A stretch of DNA of 64,000 nucleotides from Paragonimus skrjabini miyazakii (Eukaryota; Platyhelminthes; Trematoda; Plagiorchiida; Troglotrematidae), in contig JTDE01000028.1 in NCBI GenBank assembly GCA_014338405.1, positions 409,232 to 473,231 on the forward strand, written 5' to 3'. Below, piece after piece: positions 21,501 through 34,018 of this stretch. The translations under genes were made by a program, and so were the position numbers. Below the pieces are notes generated by a model. The model was given only the letters and a program-made list of their open reading frames with translations, did not search any database and had not been told where the DNA came from. How positions within the stretch are numbered: the first letter of the stretch is position 1; each line of letters starts with the position of its first letter.

Positions 21501-24500
21501 CCCTGTAGTTCATTGTTGCGCAGTGACAAAAGAACAGGGAATAAACAGGGTTTTTTCTTGAACTAGCTTGTTACATCATCTGAGACAGAGAAAAAAGAGA
21601 CGGAACCTGCAAGTGTTCGCAAAAAACGGAGTTAGCCTCCTACAGATATTGTATAAAGTATAGTCTTCGAAACAAGAGATGAGCCGTATAAACGGCTGTA
21701 GTAAGGCTTTATAAAAATAATAGAATCTGTCTCCAGTTGGTAGTTTAAGCTATCTTATCTTCCAAGATGATTCGCTCAGAGCAGACCAATTTTGCTTGAT
21801 GCCGTCAGTTATCTATATTTTATATCCGTTGATGTAATTCAACAGCTTTTGCTACTACACACTAAAAGCAACCTAGAAATCCGTACCATAAACCTCCAAA
21901 ACGCAAATGAATTGCTGGCAACGTTTTACTACACCACACTGTTTTCATAAAAATATGCAGGCTGCGCAGCAGCTTATCACTCTTTCTCCGGTAGCAAGTA
22001 AGCGTCTTTCGAGTCACTTCTTAATCTGATAGGACAGGACAGCAGAGGTGCTTTATACAAAGCCGATACTTTTTTGGGTGAGTGGCTTTATGCATGAACT
22101 TCATTTTGACTCCACTTGTTATAGCATCATTAAAATAAACTTCCCTGCTGGATAACTCGTCTTTTTGGGAAAACCCATCACAACCTAAAAGTCAACAATA
22201 GGTACTAGATTCTTTGAAGTGATTTGAGGATTGTCGGGTTTAGAGAGTGGCCATCCGACCGAATATGATCGTTGTTTTATTAAAAAGTTCAACATATGTT
22301 TATGGAAGCAGTCAGTTGCATAACTATGACTTCTCATTCGCGTTACAGGTGATGAGGTCCTATACATCTTTTGGTTAACATACCTCCAACCCAACTTCCA
22401 CTTGCGAACACCTCCACAACACAAACACAAACCTTCACAAAAATAATTACAAATTCACACTGGTATTTTAATTACATGGTCAAACGTAGAACATGGAACC
22501 CTGTCAAGCTTTTATTCGTATTTGTGAATTCACTCGGCACAGGAGTTTATCTTAGTAATTTATTTCAATAACCGAATTCTTCCTGATCACATTTCAAGTG
22601 CGGAGTAAAATAAATTTGCCTCTTAGATGACGTGGCTACACATCTAATTAATGGACTACTTTAATTCAACGTAAGCTTATAAGAAGTTCTTCAGACGTGT
22701 TTAAAATTAAGCGATACACTGATACACCTCGCACACTGCCAGCTAATAAAATAGCATTTTTTCATTCATCTATAACTTGCTAACCAGATTTCGACCTTTG
22801 TGCGCATTTCAGTGTTGTTCAGTCATTTTCACGCGCTGGAGATAGCCCAGTTCTACTCCGAGATCGTTGTGGTTGATGGTGGTCCAAGTCTGTCAAAAAG
22901 TCTGATGAAATGACAAAAACATACTATGGTAGAATAGCTTAGTCCACAGTCCACTCGACTGCTGAGGTTGAACAAATATTAAGCAAGAGTCAAGACAAAT
23001 CAGAGTGAATTAAATTATAGCTGTAACGTGACAGGTGATATTCGAACTGTTGTAGACGCGAAATTGTGTACGCAGAGAAGGGAAGTACGCACACATGGAG
23101 ATCCGCGTCTTGGGTGATCTTTTGTTTGTTTTGACAGTGGTTTAATTTCATATGTAACACAATAAATGACGATGTTCAATATCACTTAGGAGTTTTTTTT
23201 GCATACACGTGACCTGAGACGATAGAATTTTTGTTAACTGATATGATTATAAGTCATTGGCTTTCACAAGAAACAAACAGGACTACACATGAAAGTACTT
23301 AAATTAATTCACCCGAGTTACTCTGTCATCTTGTGACTCATTGACGTAATACTTTGTGAATCCCTTTGCAGATCGCCTGAGCATAGCATTGTGATACCGT
23401 GAGGTCCCAACAGTTGTTAACGCTAGTTATATCCGTACGATCACGATATGTACAGCACGTCAGGGCTGGGCCAGTCACTTCAGTAAATCAACGTTATGTA
23501 TACACTTCGGACCAAAACATCCCTCTCAGTCCATAGATCAAATAGGAAACAATGAAAAATAATGTGAATCGTGAATCACAGATTTCGTCCAGGAAGTTCA
23601 GACGAACTGACTTAATTAGTCCATGGTTCTTGTATACAATTTTTCGCTCACAAAAGACTACTGAACAGCAATGGCAGTGAACTATTTGTGTGTGCGTGTG
23701 TGTGAACCGTATCGTAAATGCAAAATCACAAGGTGACTCCTTGTACACCTTTCCCCAGAATTCGACAACGTGCAATGTCGCGCCATATACAATGCTTCGG
23801 GAATCCATGCGTGTCTGCTTTCCTGTGCCTGTCTTACGGAAGGGACACACATATGTGATGCCTGATTTGGGTCCTCACACACTTAGACGCTCGTCAAAAT
23901 ATGCCTTAGGATGTCGGAACTTTAGAAGGCCCATTCAGAACGTTGTTTTACTAATGGAATACTCGTAAAGCATTGTCTTCTGTGCTGATAGTTTGGTTCT
24001 TCACGCAACACAATTACCGGCAAGACAGGATATGGTTCGGTCCTTGAAACTTGTTGCCAACTAGCCTACAACCCAGTCCTCAATATTTTCAAACCCCTTT
24101 TTAGTTCAAACCTGCCACACATTGCATGTCAACGGTTAGTTAAGATTCGTAATGACTGTTCATCATAGCTTTGGAATAAGAGTAAAACCGCACCGAATAG
24201 CTTTGCAGAGTACGATCGTTTGTGTAAGGAGGCACCTTATAATGCATTGTGGGCTGACCGTACCAACCTGACTGTACGGTTATGGCAATCTCAGCAAACA
24301 AACCTCGATATTCTTTATCCCCGTTTTCTCCTTGGCCTTCGAACTAAATGAGAGACAATTTTCAGCACCATGTATAAACACCAATATAACTCACACGACA
24401 CATTCTATGTTCACGTAAAAATTCCATCGATTGTGTAATCCGTTTAGTTTTCCACTGTTCATTGTCCTTAGACGTGATTTGACAGGATTATTTCAGGAAC

Positions 24501-25294
24501 CTCCGATTTGGATAAACATCCAATTGTGGTGCAACTTCGTGTGTGTTGGATTGGGTCTGATTGGTTCTAACTATAGTGCCAAAAGTAGTCCATACTTTGA
24601 TTTTGAATTGTCACAAGTCGCTGATAAGATTTTGATAAACCAGATGATGCGCAACAAGTAATTCATAGAATATCGGTCACAACGGACAGAAAAGAATCTT
24701 TATTTTGGTTTGGAGAAACCGCACAGATGAAAGACCTTGAATTTTGTTCTCCGTTACTGAGAGTATTACAGCAAGCACACTCCTGTCTTTCACCCACTGT
24801 GCTTCATCAATATCCACGTTAACGTCATAAATTTAAAAACAAATCGGACGGCAGAAATGGTAAGTGTTTAGGAACTGAAGCTTGACTTCGATAGGCTACC
24901 AACACAAAACTGTTAGTACGAGCTGATCCCATCAAATCAGAAAAACTGTTAGACACGATAGAGTTCCAGTTGACCAGTTCAGTGCGTAATCATGGGTAAT
25001 CACCGGTAATCTTAACAAGCAGGAACTACAATTGGTGTTATATTTTATTTTTGTAAGATCATAAAATCGGCCTAACGCGTCATTTACTTTTCATCCAGTT
25101 CTAACAACTGAGCCATGGTTACTGATTGTTTGTAGTTCAAAAATGTTATCTCGTTCTTATAAATTCCCGCAGGTTGATAAATTCGACTGATGTGATTCGT
25201 TTAGGAAACTTTATTCTCAAACACTAACCGTCTCGGCGCGAAAGAACGAGCATACTGTCTAGTTACTTTATGGATAATAAGATACACAATCAGT
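18582..25294. other. no recognised gene
   Basis: Mostly AT-rich sequence. From 20158 to 20475 the plus strand is open for about 106 codons without ATG near its start (contains VDLDLSDVYQSLQYSKVDKL). It is followed by two further open stretches in other frames up to 20987, which might be a decayed gene or chance. A short imperfect TG/CG tract lies at 23685-23702. The plus frame 23690-23968 is unrecognised. No repeat of the SINE family was found here. Confidence 0.4.
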
Positions 25295-25505
25295 GTGCCA
25301 TTAGGTTATGATATTCACGCCCTCATTAAGCATTTAACGATGGCATTTTCCTGCAGTATGCAGTCTTCCTGCTTTATGGAAGCCTGATCGGAAGTCTACT
25401 CCCAGCCGTGGCAGGGATATGCATTGGTGATGTGCTTTAACAAAAATAACTAAAAAGGTTTATGAGAATCCCAAATCTACGACCAGTTGTGAGTGTTAGC
25501 AACCT
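25295..25505 (+). mobile_element. Decayed hammerhead-SINE copy (copy L)
   Basis: Aligns along its length to the SINE: TATGATATTCACG for the TATGATAATTCGG leader, ACTCCCAGCCGTGGC for the post-B-box junction, AGGGATATGCATTGGTGATG at the ribozyme start, and GGTTTATGAGAATCCC and ACGACCAGTTGTGAGTG for the tail. The ribozyme core reads TGGTGATG and is dead. Confidence 0.6.
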
Positions 25506-26755
25506 TATTGTGCCAATGGCTGAGCATTAACATTTGCTTGAACGAGAGCAGAAAACATATGTATGTTTCAACAATTTGCCAAAACTAAAAGCTGAAGGCT
25601 AAATTATTGACTAGAAAATAGATGCACAGTTTAAAATTCACGCAACCATCATGACAGGACAACTTTCTGACGTCTTTCATAAAGTTCCACACACTGTTCC
25701 ATAATTATACCTGTTTCAGCTTTTGTCGCGTATATCGCCTATTATCAAGAATATAAGACTGTTTTTTCCGTGTGTATGAACACAGAACATACTCAACTTG
25801 AAGCATACAGTAATCCAACAATTAAAAAATCCAACTGATAAGATACGGCAAAATTAGCTTTGTCTCAAGCAAAATTGCTGCTGCTTTGATTTATGAAGTT
25901 GTACTATCATCCACGAGCCTGGGACAGACTGAGTTTTTGTGCACTTTTAACGCCAACGCCAAAACTGATTGATAAATTCCACAGTCTGTGATAAACGGCA
26001 CAACCAACTTGCAAATGATTAGTACCACCACGTTTAAGAACCCTATATACAAAAGTCGCATTAGTCCCATTTCTGACGTGGTTATTTTTATTCATGACTC
26101 GGACTCGGTACTATCTAACCACATGTCAAATGTCGTTTAGGCACCATTGACCTATTGATAAAAGATCCCTTAATTAGCCGGAGGAATAGAGTTGACGAAA
26201 CTCGATAACAGTAACACTTTGGTATCTGGTAGGATACAGTCCGACTTTTATGATTATACAAAGTAAATGAGAAGAACTAGAGCGACAGTGCATCGGTTGA
26301 TTACTGTAGCCAGTGTAGATTGTAGAAGGGGACAAAACGGTTGGAAAAGAAGCTGTTCAGCCCTTACTCACGGGAGAATAGTATAAAACTCTGGGAATAG
26401 CACACAGAGTGTACGCGGTACCAACAGACTGGTAGATTCAATTGCTCCAGATCGAGTCTTTTGATGACCATGTTATGCTCTAGTGGCCTGTTACAAATCC
26501 CTGCAAATAGTATAGGTGGGATCGAATTCATCTTGGATGGACGAACTAGCGATAGTGCTTTTCATTGATAAAGATGGTCATTCAGATATGCCTGACAAAT
26601 GAATGTACTGCTGGAATGACTTCAAAAGAAACGCTGCAGCATACAGTTGATGTTTTTTGTTGATACTTCATTGATGATTGGGGGCTGCTTTCATTGTAGC
26701 GGTAAATATGAAGTGCCTCATGAGTAAGAGAAATATTATGTGTAAACATATGTAC

Positions 26756-26867
26756 CGACAGTTTTAACTCAATTAATACCACTCCTGAGCATAACCCATG
26801 AAAGACAAAGTACATTTCAGCAGAACAACTGTTCAATACATTATGAATATGACGAATACATGTCCTA
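26756..26867 (-). CDS. Candidate internal exon, hydrophobic, unknown protein
   Basis: Minus-strand 112-nt segment with acceptor (CTGTTTTAAG) and donor (TCG|GTACAT). The open frame contains RTCIRHIHNVLNSCSAEM and YFVFHGLCSGVVLIEL, which could be part of a membrane protein. No family is recognised. Weak evidence; could be chance. Confidence 0.18.
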
Positions 26868-28124
26868 CTTAAAACAGCATTGATTGCATTTGCCGACAGT
26901 CCACTTCGGGTTATCATCTAGTAAATTACACCGAGGGGAAAGGAACATTGATCAAATTAGTGCTCATTGATGACATGGCTTGAAAGTCCACAATTGTATC
27001 TAAACTGCCCAATAAGTAGATTTTATAGGCAACGCACATTAGTTTTCGAGCAAAAAGGGGGTTACGTTCCATTTAAGTTTGCAATACTTCATTTTAGATC
27101 GAGTTATCCACATTTTTTTGAGAAAAGACAGTTTCGTTCATCATTACTATCTCACTTACGGCCGTTGTGTAAATTTCACAACCACACACACGTAGACAAA
27201 ATTGGTTTTTCATCTGTCCAAATGGAAGAAATAGTTGAGAAAAACTGGCAATTGTCTTCCACTTAAAAATCCTTCAAACTTCAAATGCTAAAATAAATTA
27301 TACTTCACACTGTACCAACTAGAACTTTCTGTTTTTAGTTAGCCACAACCATCTAACTCGATCGAAAAATTAAAAGCCTACTAACATCTTTTAAGAAATT
27401 ACCATCGAAATTATTTTTTACGTATTCAATAGATTGTCTTAGCGTAGTCAGTGCAATATTTCAAGTCATTTATCTGGTTTGATCCACGTTTTGACAACCA
27501 GATTACGATCTGTCATTGTGGAATGCTGACAATGTGTAGTTGTGATTTTTTTTTACAATTGTGGTCCATGGTATTAGGGTCCTCAGGTCATTATGAAAAA
27601 TGTTTTCAAAATTTGATCCATTTGAGCTCAAATTAGTAGCAGGCGCGTCAGAGAGAAGAGCTCGTTCTGAAGAAGTGTATTTGGTATCTTGCTGCTAAAC
27701 ACCTTTGTAAACAATGCAGTCAATGACAGTGTTTTCCAATAAGTTATTCGAGATTCCTATTTTAAAAGCTGCTCCATCTAAAATTCATTTGGGTACTTTG
27801 CTAATTACCAAAAGTTGGGCACTATGTGTTTTGGTAGACTAACTCATCCAAAACCGATTATTACGTGAATAACTTGATTAGCACAGAGAAAACAGGTAGA
27901 ATTAAATAATGGATGTACATAAATATATCAAACTCATGTAGTCATGCATAGAATACAGTTGTGTAGGTCGATGTCGAAAACCCATACAACTAATCCACAG
28001 CATGAATTTTGTCCAACCTACACTTCGACTCGTTTCACACCTACAATGACGTATTAAAATAATAATCTCAGCTTAACTGAGAACCAGCTGATGTATCACC
28101 CTGTTGAACTCAATTCCTACATAC

Positions 28125-28373
28125 GGATAATGTTGCCAGTTAAAACGGCGAGCCTACTTTCATTGGCAACTATTTTTCGGGTGCACAGCATAACGACCGC
28201 GTACCATATTAATCGTTCAACGAACTTCGTAACCACACACGGTTCCTCCGGGTACATTACGTTATGCCTTAAAACCTGCTCAACGCCTTGGCTCAACACA
28301 TTGAATACTATTCGTAAAGATGCCCGATTTCCCTCCGAACAATCAACAAGCGTAGAACTTGAAAGCCATTGTA
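28125..28373 (-). CDS. Candidate internal exon, unknown protein
   Basis: Minus-strand 249-nt segment with acceptor (ATAATTGACAG) and a good donor (ATCC|GTATGT), open for 82 codons. It includes LRIVFNVLSQGVEQVLRHNV, then VTKFVERLIWYAVVMLCTRK. I do not recognise the family. The opposite strand is also open (28091-28486), which weakens the case. If real, it would belong to the same minus-strand gene as other candidates, but phases between neighbours could not be reconciled. Confidence 0.25.
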
Positions 28374-31300
28374 CTGTCAATTATGACACCGTTCAGCAAA
28401 TACACTGCAATCTATATCGTACCGTGTCTATGAACTCAACATCAGGTTGGGTTACATCGACAAGAATAGAATTGATAGGTCTTTAAGAACTAAGCCAATG
28501 AGGTGCAATCCTTTTGAAGTCAACATTTTGCATGACAGTCAGAAATTGCCTTATCAAACTGCTAGCAAATGAGCCAGAAGGGCATATCGATCAGAAAATT
28601 TCACTTATTACCATGTTTCTTTTGCGTTGGAATTTGTCAATGCATGTATTAAGTGAGGTTACTCTAGTCAGAACCTGTTTATCACCGTCATAAAGTTCCA
28701 TTGGCTTTTCCCCTTGTTCGCTTGGACTGGTAAGGTTAATCACTTTGTTCAAAACATACGAGAGAAACGTCGATAGCAATTCATCCTTTGTATGCTTTTC
28801 ATGTTGAGTACCGTCTACTTCAGGATCATTACATAGGATCATATTTCATCTACGACACTAAATAACCACAGGCTTCTTAGGACGGAGTAGAAAATCTAAT
28901 AACGCAATTTTACCGCTTTTCAAGTGAGACAGATTCTTTCGAACTGGTTACGGATACTTTTTCATACTTTTCAAAGTAGATTCTCCTGAGGTTTAAAGGT
29001 TTTAGCAGTTTTTTTGTGGAGGGAAACAACTGATTCACGCAGGCATTCCTATCTTCATGTTGGTCGGGGAATGGAAACTATCAAACGGTTCAAAAATGCA
29101 TGAAATTAGTCTTCGGTTAGGAAAGAAAAACCAGTGCAAAGGAAAACACTAGCACGTGGCCTATCAATAAGAATTTCTAAAGCTCACTGAAACGGTACAC
29201 TAAAACAACCTATGAGCTCACATGCAAACTGACTGTCCACGTAAGTAAAAACTATCTGGATGATAAGTCCGCAGGCGTGGTGATCTGGTTGATTGCGTTA
29301 ATGGGGTCGCTAATGCAACTCGGGTGCTGACCGACCTCCACATGCATACCGGACAAACATGGCCTCAGCGCAGAAACATTCACAAATCCTGCCATAATTA
29401 CTCAGGGTCATTTGTTCTTTCTAGCAAAGCTATAAGATCTTAGCTTGTCATTGACGCTCATGTGCCACCTAAAAATTGACAATTCGAGCAGCAGTTTGTA
29501 AACTTTGGTTGTGTTTAACAGCTTTAGATCAAGATTAATTTTTTGTACAAAGTAGAATTAACGATAAGCATCTTTAAACTACATCCTCATCATTGAGATC
29601 CTGTATAGTTTGCCAGGCTTTTTGTAATTGGAGAGGGACCGCATGAGTGATTTATAATGGTTCCCGGTGAACTGAGGACGTATATAATCAAAGGTAGAGA
29701 CCAGACTGTTTCCTTGCAAAATGTTATTACTTACCGGAAACCAATCTGAAACTAACCTGTTTGGCCTACGCTTGATTAGGTACTTCCTATGCTATTTAAC
29801 TAGGAATACCATGAAACCGTAATTGTTGAGATTTCTATTCTGTCGAGAGCATTAAAGCAGTCTGAATAGATTACAGCAGTCGGCAGACAATGTTTAGCCG
29901 CCTGGTTCCAATTGTCATAAGAATGCTTGTGGGTCTGTATCATACTAGGTTCCCTTACAAAACCCATGTTGCGTTTTGTAACGGATCTAGGTTAACATAC
30001 TTCCTATTACCATAGAGGACGTGGAAAGTAAACAGTTGACCAACAGTAGTCCCCCAACACATGTTCATGGAGAATTAATTATAACCTGGAATAACTGACC
30101 ATAAAATACCTACTTCAAAAGAAGTAACTCACGACAGTGAGAAGTATAAAATTGTCAGCAATTTATTTTGTTTTAAAACATTGCGTTCTGGATTGAATAT
30201 CATCACCAGATTGCCTTTTACCTCATTTTTTGCTGCCAGTGGGATGAATGTGCATCTGCCGTAAAAGAACTTCCTTGCAATCATCCAACCTCTTCTGGTT
30301 CTAATTCAACTTCGTTAATTACTTCGCCGAGTTCGGATTATCATGGTCTCAGGTGGTCTCACTCGTAATCATCAACAAGACTACATGCGCGAACGGTTTT
30401 CAAGGCAATTTCTTGTAGAATATGAATCCGGTCAACTACTAGGCACATGTAACTTCATTATGATGACAGCACAACCGAGATTTCCGGTTGGGCAGATGTG
30501 CTCCATGTTAGGAGACGCATCTCCTAACGAAGCAGCAAAGGCGATCGATCCGGCTTCGAGTTAATTGGTATGTGATTTTAACTCACTCAGTCAAGTAAGC
30601 TCAATTGGATTGCAGCTGCGCGATCGAACGCCTGCACATCACGTGAAGCTGTTCTCACGAGTGCATTTTCAAATGTCCCCCCACCCCTCTGTTGGACCTA
30701 TAAATGTAGAGCCTCTGTGGCCTAATGGTCTGTCCTCGGTTTTTTCAATAAACGCTGTTGCAGCGCCCGTATTCTCCTTCTCGGTTCTGGTGGCAAATGA
30801 TTGAGCTCGTATTAAGGGATGATCCAATACTCCATCATTCACATCTACCTATTTTAACATAAAATATAATCTTAGAAAAAATATAGTAATGCAATTTTGA
30901 CAACGGGTAAGTCAGATGCTGCTATTTAACTGATAACTGCCCAACAAGGTCCAGGGTGTGATAATGGCAGTGTGTATTAATCAGATCACAATGTGGAAAC
31001 TGCTTGACATGTGATACGTCTAGTTAAAACGTAAGATCACGGTTACACGTGCATTTTTTCAGTGTTGCTGCTAATGAAGGAATAGATTTTCCTTGTACTT
31101 TTGTATTTGCACTTTTCCCTATTATGTCTTTTTGATTATATGAAATCAGGCGTGGCTTGGACGTGGATCACGTTATGACACTTATGCGATTAAGGCTTCA
31201 TAGCGTTTAGGTTGAAATTATGCGAGATTCGGAACCACAACGAATTTATGTTTTACGGCGGTGGCAGTCTAGCAGGTGAGTTCGCAACTTTGGATAGCTG

Positions 31301-33478
31301 ATACGAAACTGAAAGAACAATCTGCTGTATTAATCTTAAATGAATATATATTTAGTCAGTGCTCAAAATGATTCTAGTGAACACACAGCAGCACAGCTTT
31401 CGGGAAACATGTCACTTAAATTGTCGGTGATTATCTATGTAATGCCTGATTTTCTTACTAGATCAAAAAGCAATTTGTTTTCATTAAAAGATCAAAGTAT
31501 ATGATAGAGAGACGCTGAGGTTTAATGTGATAAAATGTGTTATGACGATATATTTACTGAACTAATTGATGTTGTTGAGGGATACACATCAACTGCGCAA
31601 TCTATGAGCTCACAATAAGAACCAAAAAGAGCTGATAGAAGAGGTTACCGCTGATTTCAGAGAGTTAGGAAAATTAGTAATTCACTTATAAGGCAAGTGA
31701 TGCTTAACTGGAACCATAGATACGTTTGCCTGAACAACGCAGATCTTACATTATTAGCCTGAAATAAAAGGGATAGAAAATGAACACAATACCTCCCAGT
31801 AAAACCAGCACCAGTTCCATGGTGAACAAACTGACAGAGATAGTAACCTTGCTGTTTGAAATTTGGCGAATATGACTGTCATGAATACTTGTGGCCTTGT
31901 CTTTCGAAAATGTAACATCTTGTTAAAGATAAGTGGATTCATTAAATGACATCATTCTTTAGACATTTTACCAACGAAGATATTATGGGTCCGCTCAGAT
32001 CAGATTACTTATGTCCGTTCCAGTTTCCCTTTGAATTACCACTCAGAGATAAGTTCTGTCATTCTTTTTAATAAAAGTCTATCCTTGTTCCTTTTTGATG
32101 TACATTGAACCAAAAACTTTTCCTCTTCAAATCAAGCCAAATCTGTTACTACAACTTAGTCCTGCAGTCAAGATTAGTTTTCTCTCGCTCACAACTGTCA
32201 GTTACCCATTTTTAAATTTCGACCCGTTGGCAGCCAAATCTGACACCGCTACATGTTGTAAACATTATCATCCAAGTGCAGATGACCTTCATTAACACGT
32301 CAGCAGTAACTGCACAATCTTGCAATTGAGGGGCAGTCTTGCTTATTGGTCTATCGTACCTTAGATCAGTGAACGGTTAAATATCTGACAGTCAAATAAG
32401 CAGAGGTTGATAGACAACTTATGAGAAAGACGATCGAACTTTAGATGAAGCCTGATGAATCAACATGCTTTCCTGAAAGTGGGCATTAAAGATGGAAATC
32501 ACACCTGGAAGACAGTTAGCCGGTAACGACGAAGAAAATGAATTTATTTGACAAAGAGCTCTGAGCGACACAAGTTATTTGAAATCTTGGCTTCAATATG
32601 AACCCTTCGAAGGCCGAATAAACAATGGCGGATCAAAATGAAAATTTCCTACGCTTGTACGCTTCCGGGTTGCTGCTAATAGAAATCACGATTCGCGCCA
32701 CTAATGAGACTTTGCCAACATCATGGTGAATGATAACATAAAGTAACGTTAATCAGTGAATAACGGTTTATTTAACATTTCGATTCGGACGAAAAGCGAC
32801 AAAAGTTATTATCAAAGAAACCTTAGACGCTATCATCCACGATTTTCAAACCAACAAGAAATAAAATATTGATGGTCTTCACACGAGTTGCATTTGACGT
32901 TTAGGGCAAAAATGAGGCATAAAATGATAGTATCTCACTTCACAAAATCAAACAACTTTGAGGTCAAGCATTTCCATGGATCACACATGTTCGTGCACCA
33001 AAATCAGTTTAAGACTCGCGTATAAAATACAGAGCTGATGATGTTTATTTTTTTCTCATTTTTCTAAAAGCTACACTTTTCTGTTGGGTTATTTTTACCT
33101 CCGACGGAGAAGATCCAGTTACTTTGGACAGGTAAACTGACATTTCTGCCTGTCAATCTCCTGGGCTGGAGTACTTTACAAGTCATGAATGTTGCTAAGT
33201 CCAACGCGAAGAACTTCTGAATCTTGGAATAGTTTAACAGTTAAAATTGTCGATGGTTTGCGTGGGACCATTCTGCGCTATACGTTGATGCGAACAACCG
33301 TCCGTTTTAGCAATGTAGGCGAGAGTGAAACCACAAATGAACTGATGTGTTGCATGAAAGACAAATTGTTCTTCAGAATGTGTAACACCGCTTTAGATTG
33401 CTTAACGGAAAGCGCAATTAAGTAGCTAACTAAGTACATTGTAATGATTTGATCAGACAGCAACCAGTGAAGTGAATT

Positions 33479-33487
33479 TACAAAGTC
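33479..33487. repeat. 9-bp direct repeat, left (probable target-site duplication)
   Basis: TACAAAGTC here and at 34010-34018, bracketing the composite SINE copies C plus B. Confidence 0.65.
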
Positions 33488-33620
33488 TTTCGAGAGGAGT
33501 TTAGTGCTTCTTTTCGAAGTGGGCCGACTGGAAAGTCTATGGGAATGCGACAGCTGCGATCAATTGTGGGTGATGCTCAATCAATATGAAAATCCAAATC
33601 CCCTACTACTCATCAGCGAT
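33488..33620 (+). mobile_element. Hammerhead SINE, 5'-truncated partial unit (copy C)
   Basis: Starts a few bases before the point that corresponds to the ribozyme cleavage site: TAGTGC at 33502-33507. It runs through the tail (GACTGGAAAGTCTATGGGAA, TGCGACAGCTGCGATCAATT) and continues past the short-form end into AAATCCCCTACTACTC, the long-form 3' extension also seen in copies K, D and G. About 50 nt of unassigned sequence (33621-33674) then leads into the 5' extension of copy B. The first 14 bases after the direct repeat are not clearly SINE. Confidence 0.75.
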
Positions 33621-33730
33621 CAAATACCGCTCAACAAGTCAATGATTTCTGTGATTTCCGCTTAGAGAGAAGTCCTAGTCCATGGGTCATCGATTAGAGT
33701 TAACAGACAGTAACTGTGTCTCCTATCCGG

Positions 33731-33751
33731 ACGATCAGGCAACCTGATCGT
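33731..33751 (+). other. 9-bp perfect hairpin in the long-form 5' extension
   Basis: ACGATCAGG (33731-33739), loop CAA, CCTGATCGT (33743-33751). The equivalent in copy D (about 56445-56465) has mismatches. It lies just before the ACTCACAAG start of the short form and may be a structural element of the RNA. Confidence 0.7.
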
Positions 33752-33889
33752 TACTCACAAGCGAAAGTAGTTGAGCGTTCACATATGATAATTCGGTCGT
33801 GCGTATGTGAGGTCAACGGCGCAGTGGTAAACACGGTTGCCTCATGAAAAGCGTGGCCGGAGTTCTAATCCCGGCGGTGGTAAGGATAT

Positions 33890-33934
33890 GCACTACTGAT
33901 GAGCTCTAACGAGAGCGAAACTCGAGTCTAGTGC
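33890..33934 (+). ncRNA. Type I hammerhead ribozyme, copy B (all core and stems intact)
   Basis: Stem I GCACTA (33890-33895) pairs fully with TAGTGC (33929-33934). The core is CTGATGA (33896-33902), stem II GCTCT/AGAGC with loop AACG, and GAAA at 33917-33920. Stem III is the self-complementary ACTCGAGT (33920-33927). The scissile position is after C33928 in GTC. Compared with copy A the differences fall at the variable core position N7 and in loop II, both neutral for the fold. This is the best ribozyme in the window. Confidence 0.92.
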
Positions 33935-34009
33935 TTCTTTTCGAAAGAGGCAGACTGTAATGTCTATTGAAATGCGGCAGCTGCGATCAATTCTGGGTGA
34001 TGTTTAATC

Positions 34010-34018
34010 TACAAAGTC
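34010..34018. repeat. 9-bp direct repeat, right
   Basis: TACAAAGTC, identical to 33479-33487, directly after the SINE 3' end. Confidence 0.65.

Larger units (their letters stand above)
25506..33478. other. no recognised gene; scattered exon-like segments
   Basis: Besides the two candidate exons listed separately, a minus-strand frame 28842-28614 (contains KDELLSTFLSYVLNKVINLT) ends at a GTAATA donor. A minus-strand frame near 31940-31787 (contains SLFTMELVLVLLGGIVFIFY, a plausible membrane helix) follows a pyrimidine-rich acceptor. The plus frames 30343-30564 and 30565-30804 lie in a slightly GC-richer block. None is recognised, and chance is a fair explanation for each. Confidence 0.35.
33660..34009 (+). 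mobile_element. Hammerhead SINE, copy B (long form)
   Basis: Contains the long-form 5' extension (TCCTAGTCCATGGGTCATCG, TTAACAGACAGTAACTGTGT), a hairpin at 33731-33751, the ACTCACAAGCGAAAG start shared with the short form, the tRNA-like head with a near-consensus A box (CGGCGCAGTGG), a broken B box (AGTTCTAATCC), a perfect hammerhead (33890-33934) and the tail ending GATGTTTAATC. The broken B box is shared with copies D and F. It follows copy C so that two cleavage-site positions lie 427 nt apart in the same orientation. Confidence 0.85.

Noticed and set aside
23690..23968. Plus frame of 92 codons next to a TG tract
   Set aside because: No family recognised, and the opposite strand is open as well (23494-23850), as happens by chance.
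28091..28486. 131-codon plus-strand frame
   Set aside because: No domain, no start context or splice support, and it overlaps a minus-strand exon candidate with better sites.
30700..30800. Possible tRNA A box (TGGCCTAATGG)
   Set aside because: No matching B box at the right distance and no cloverleaf pairing.
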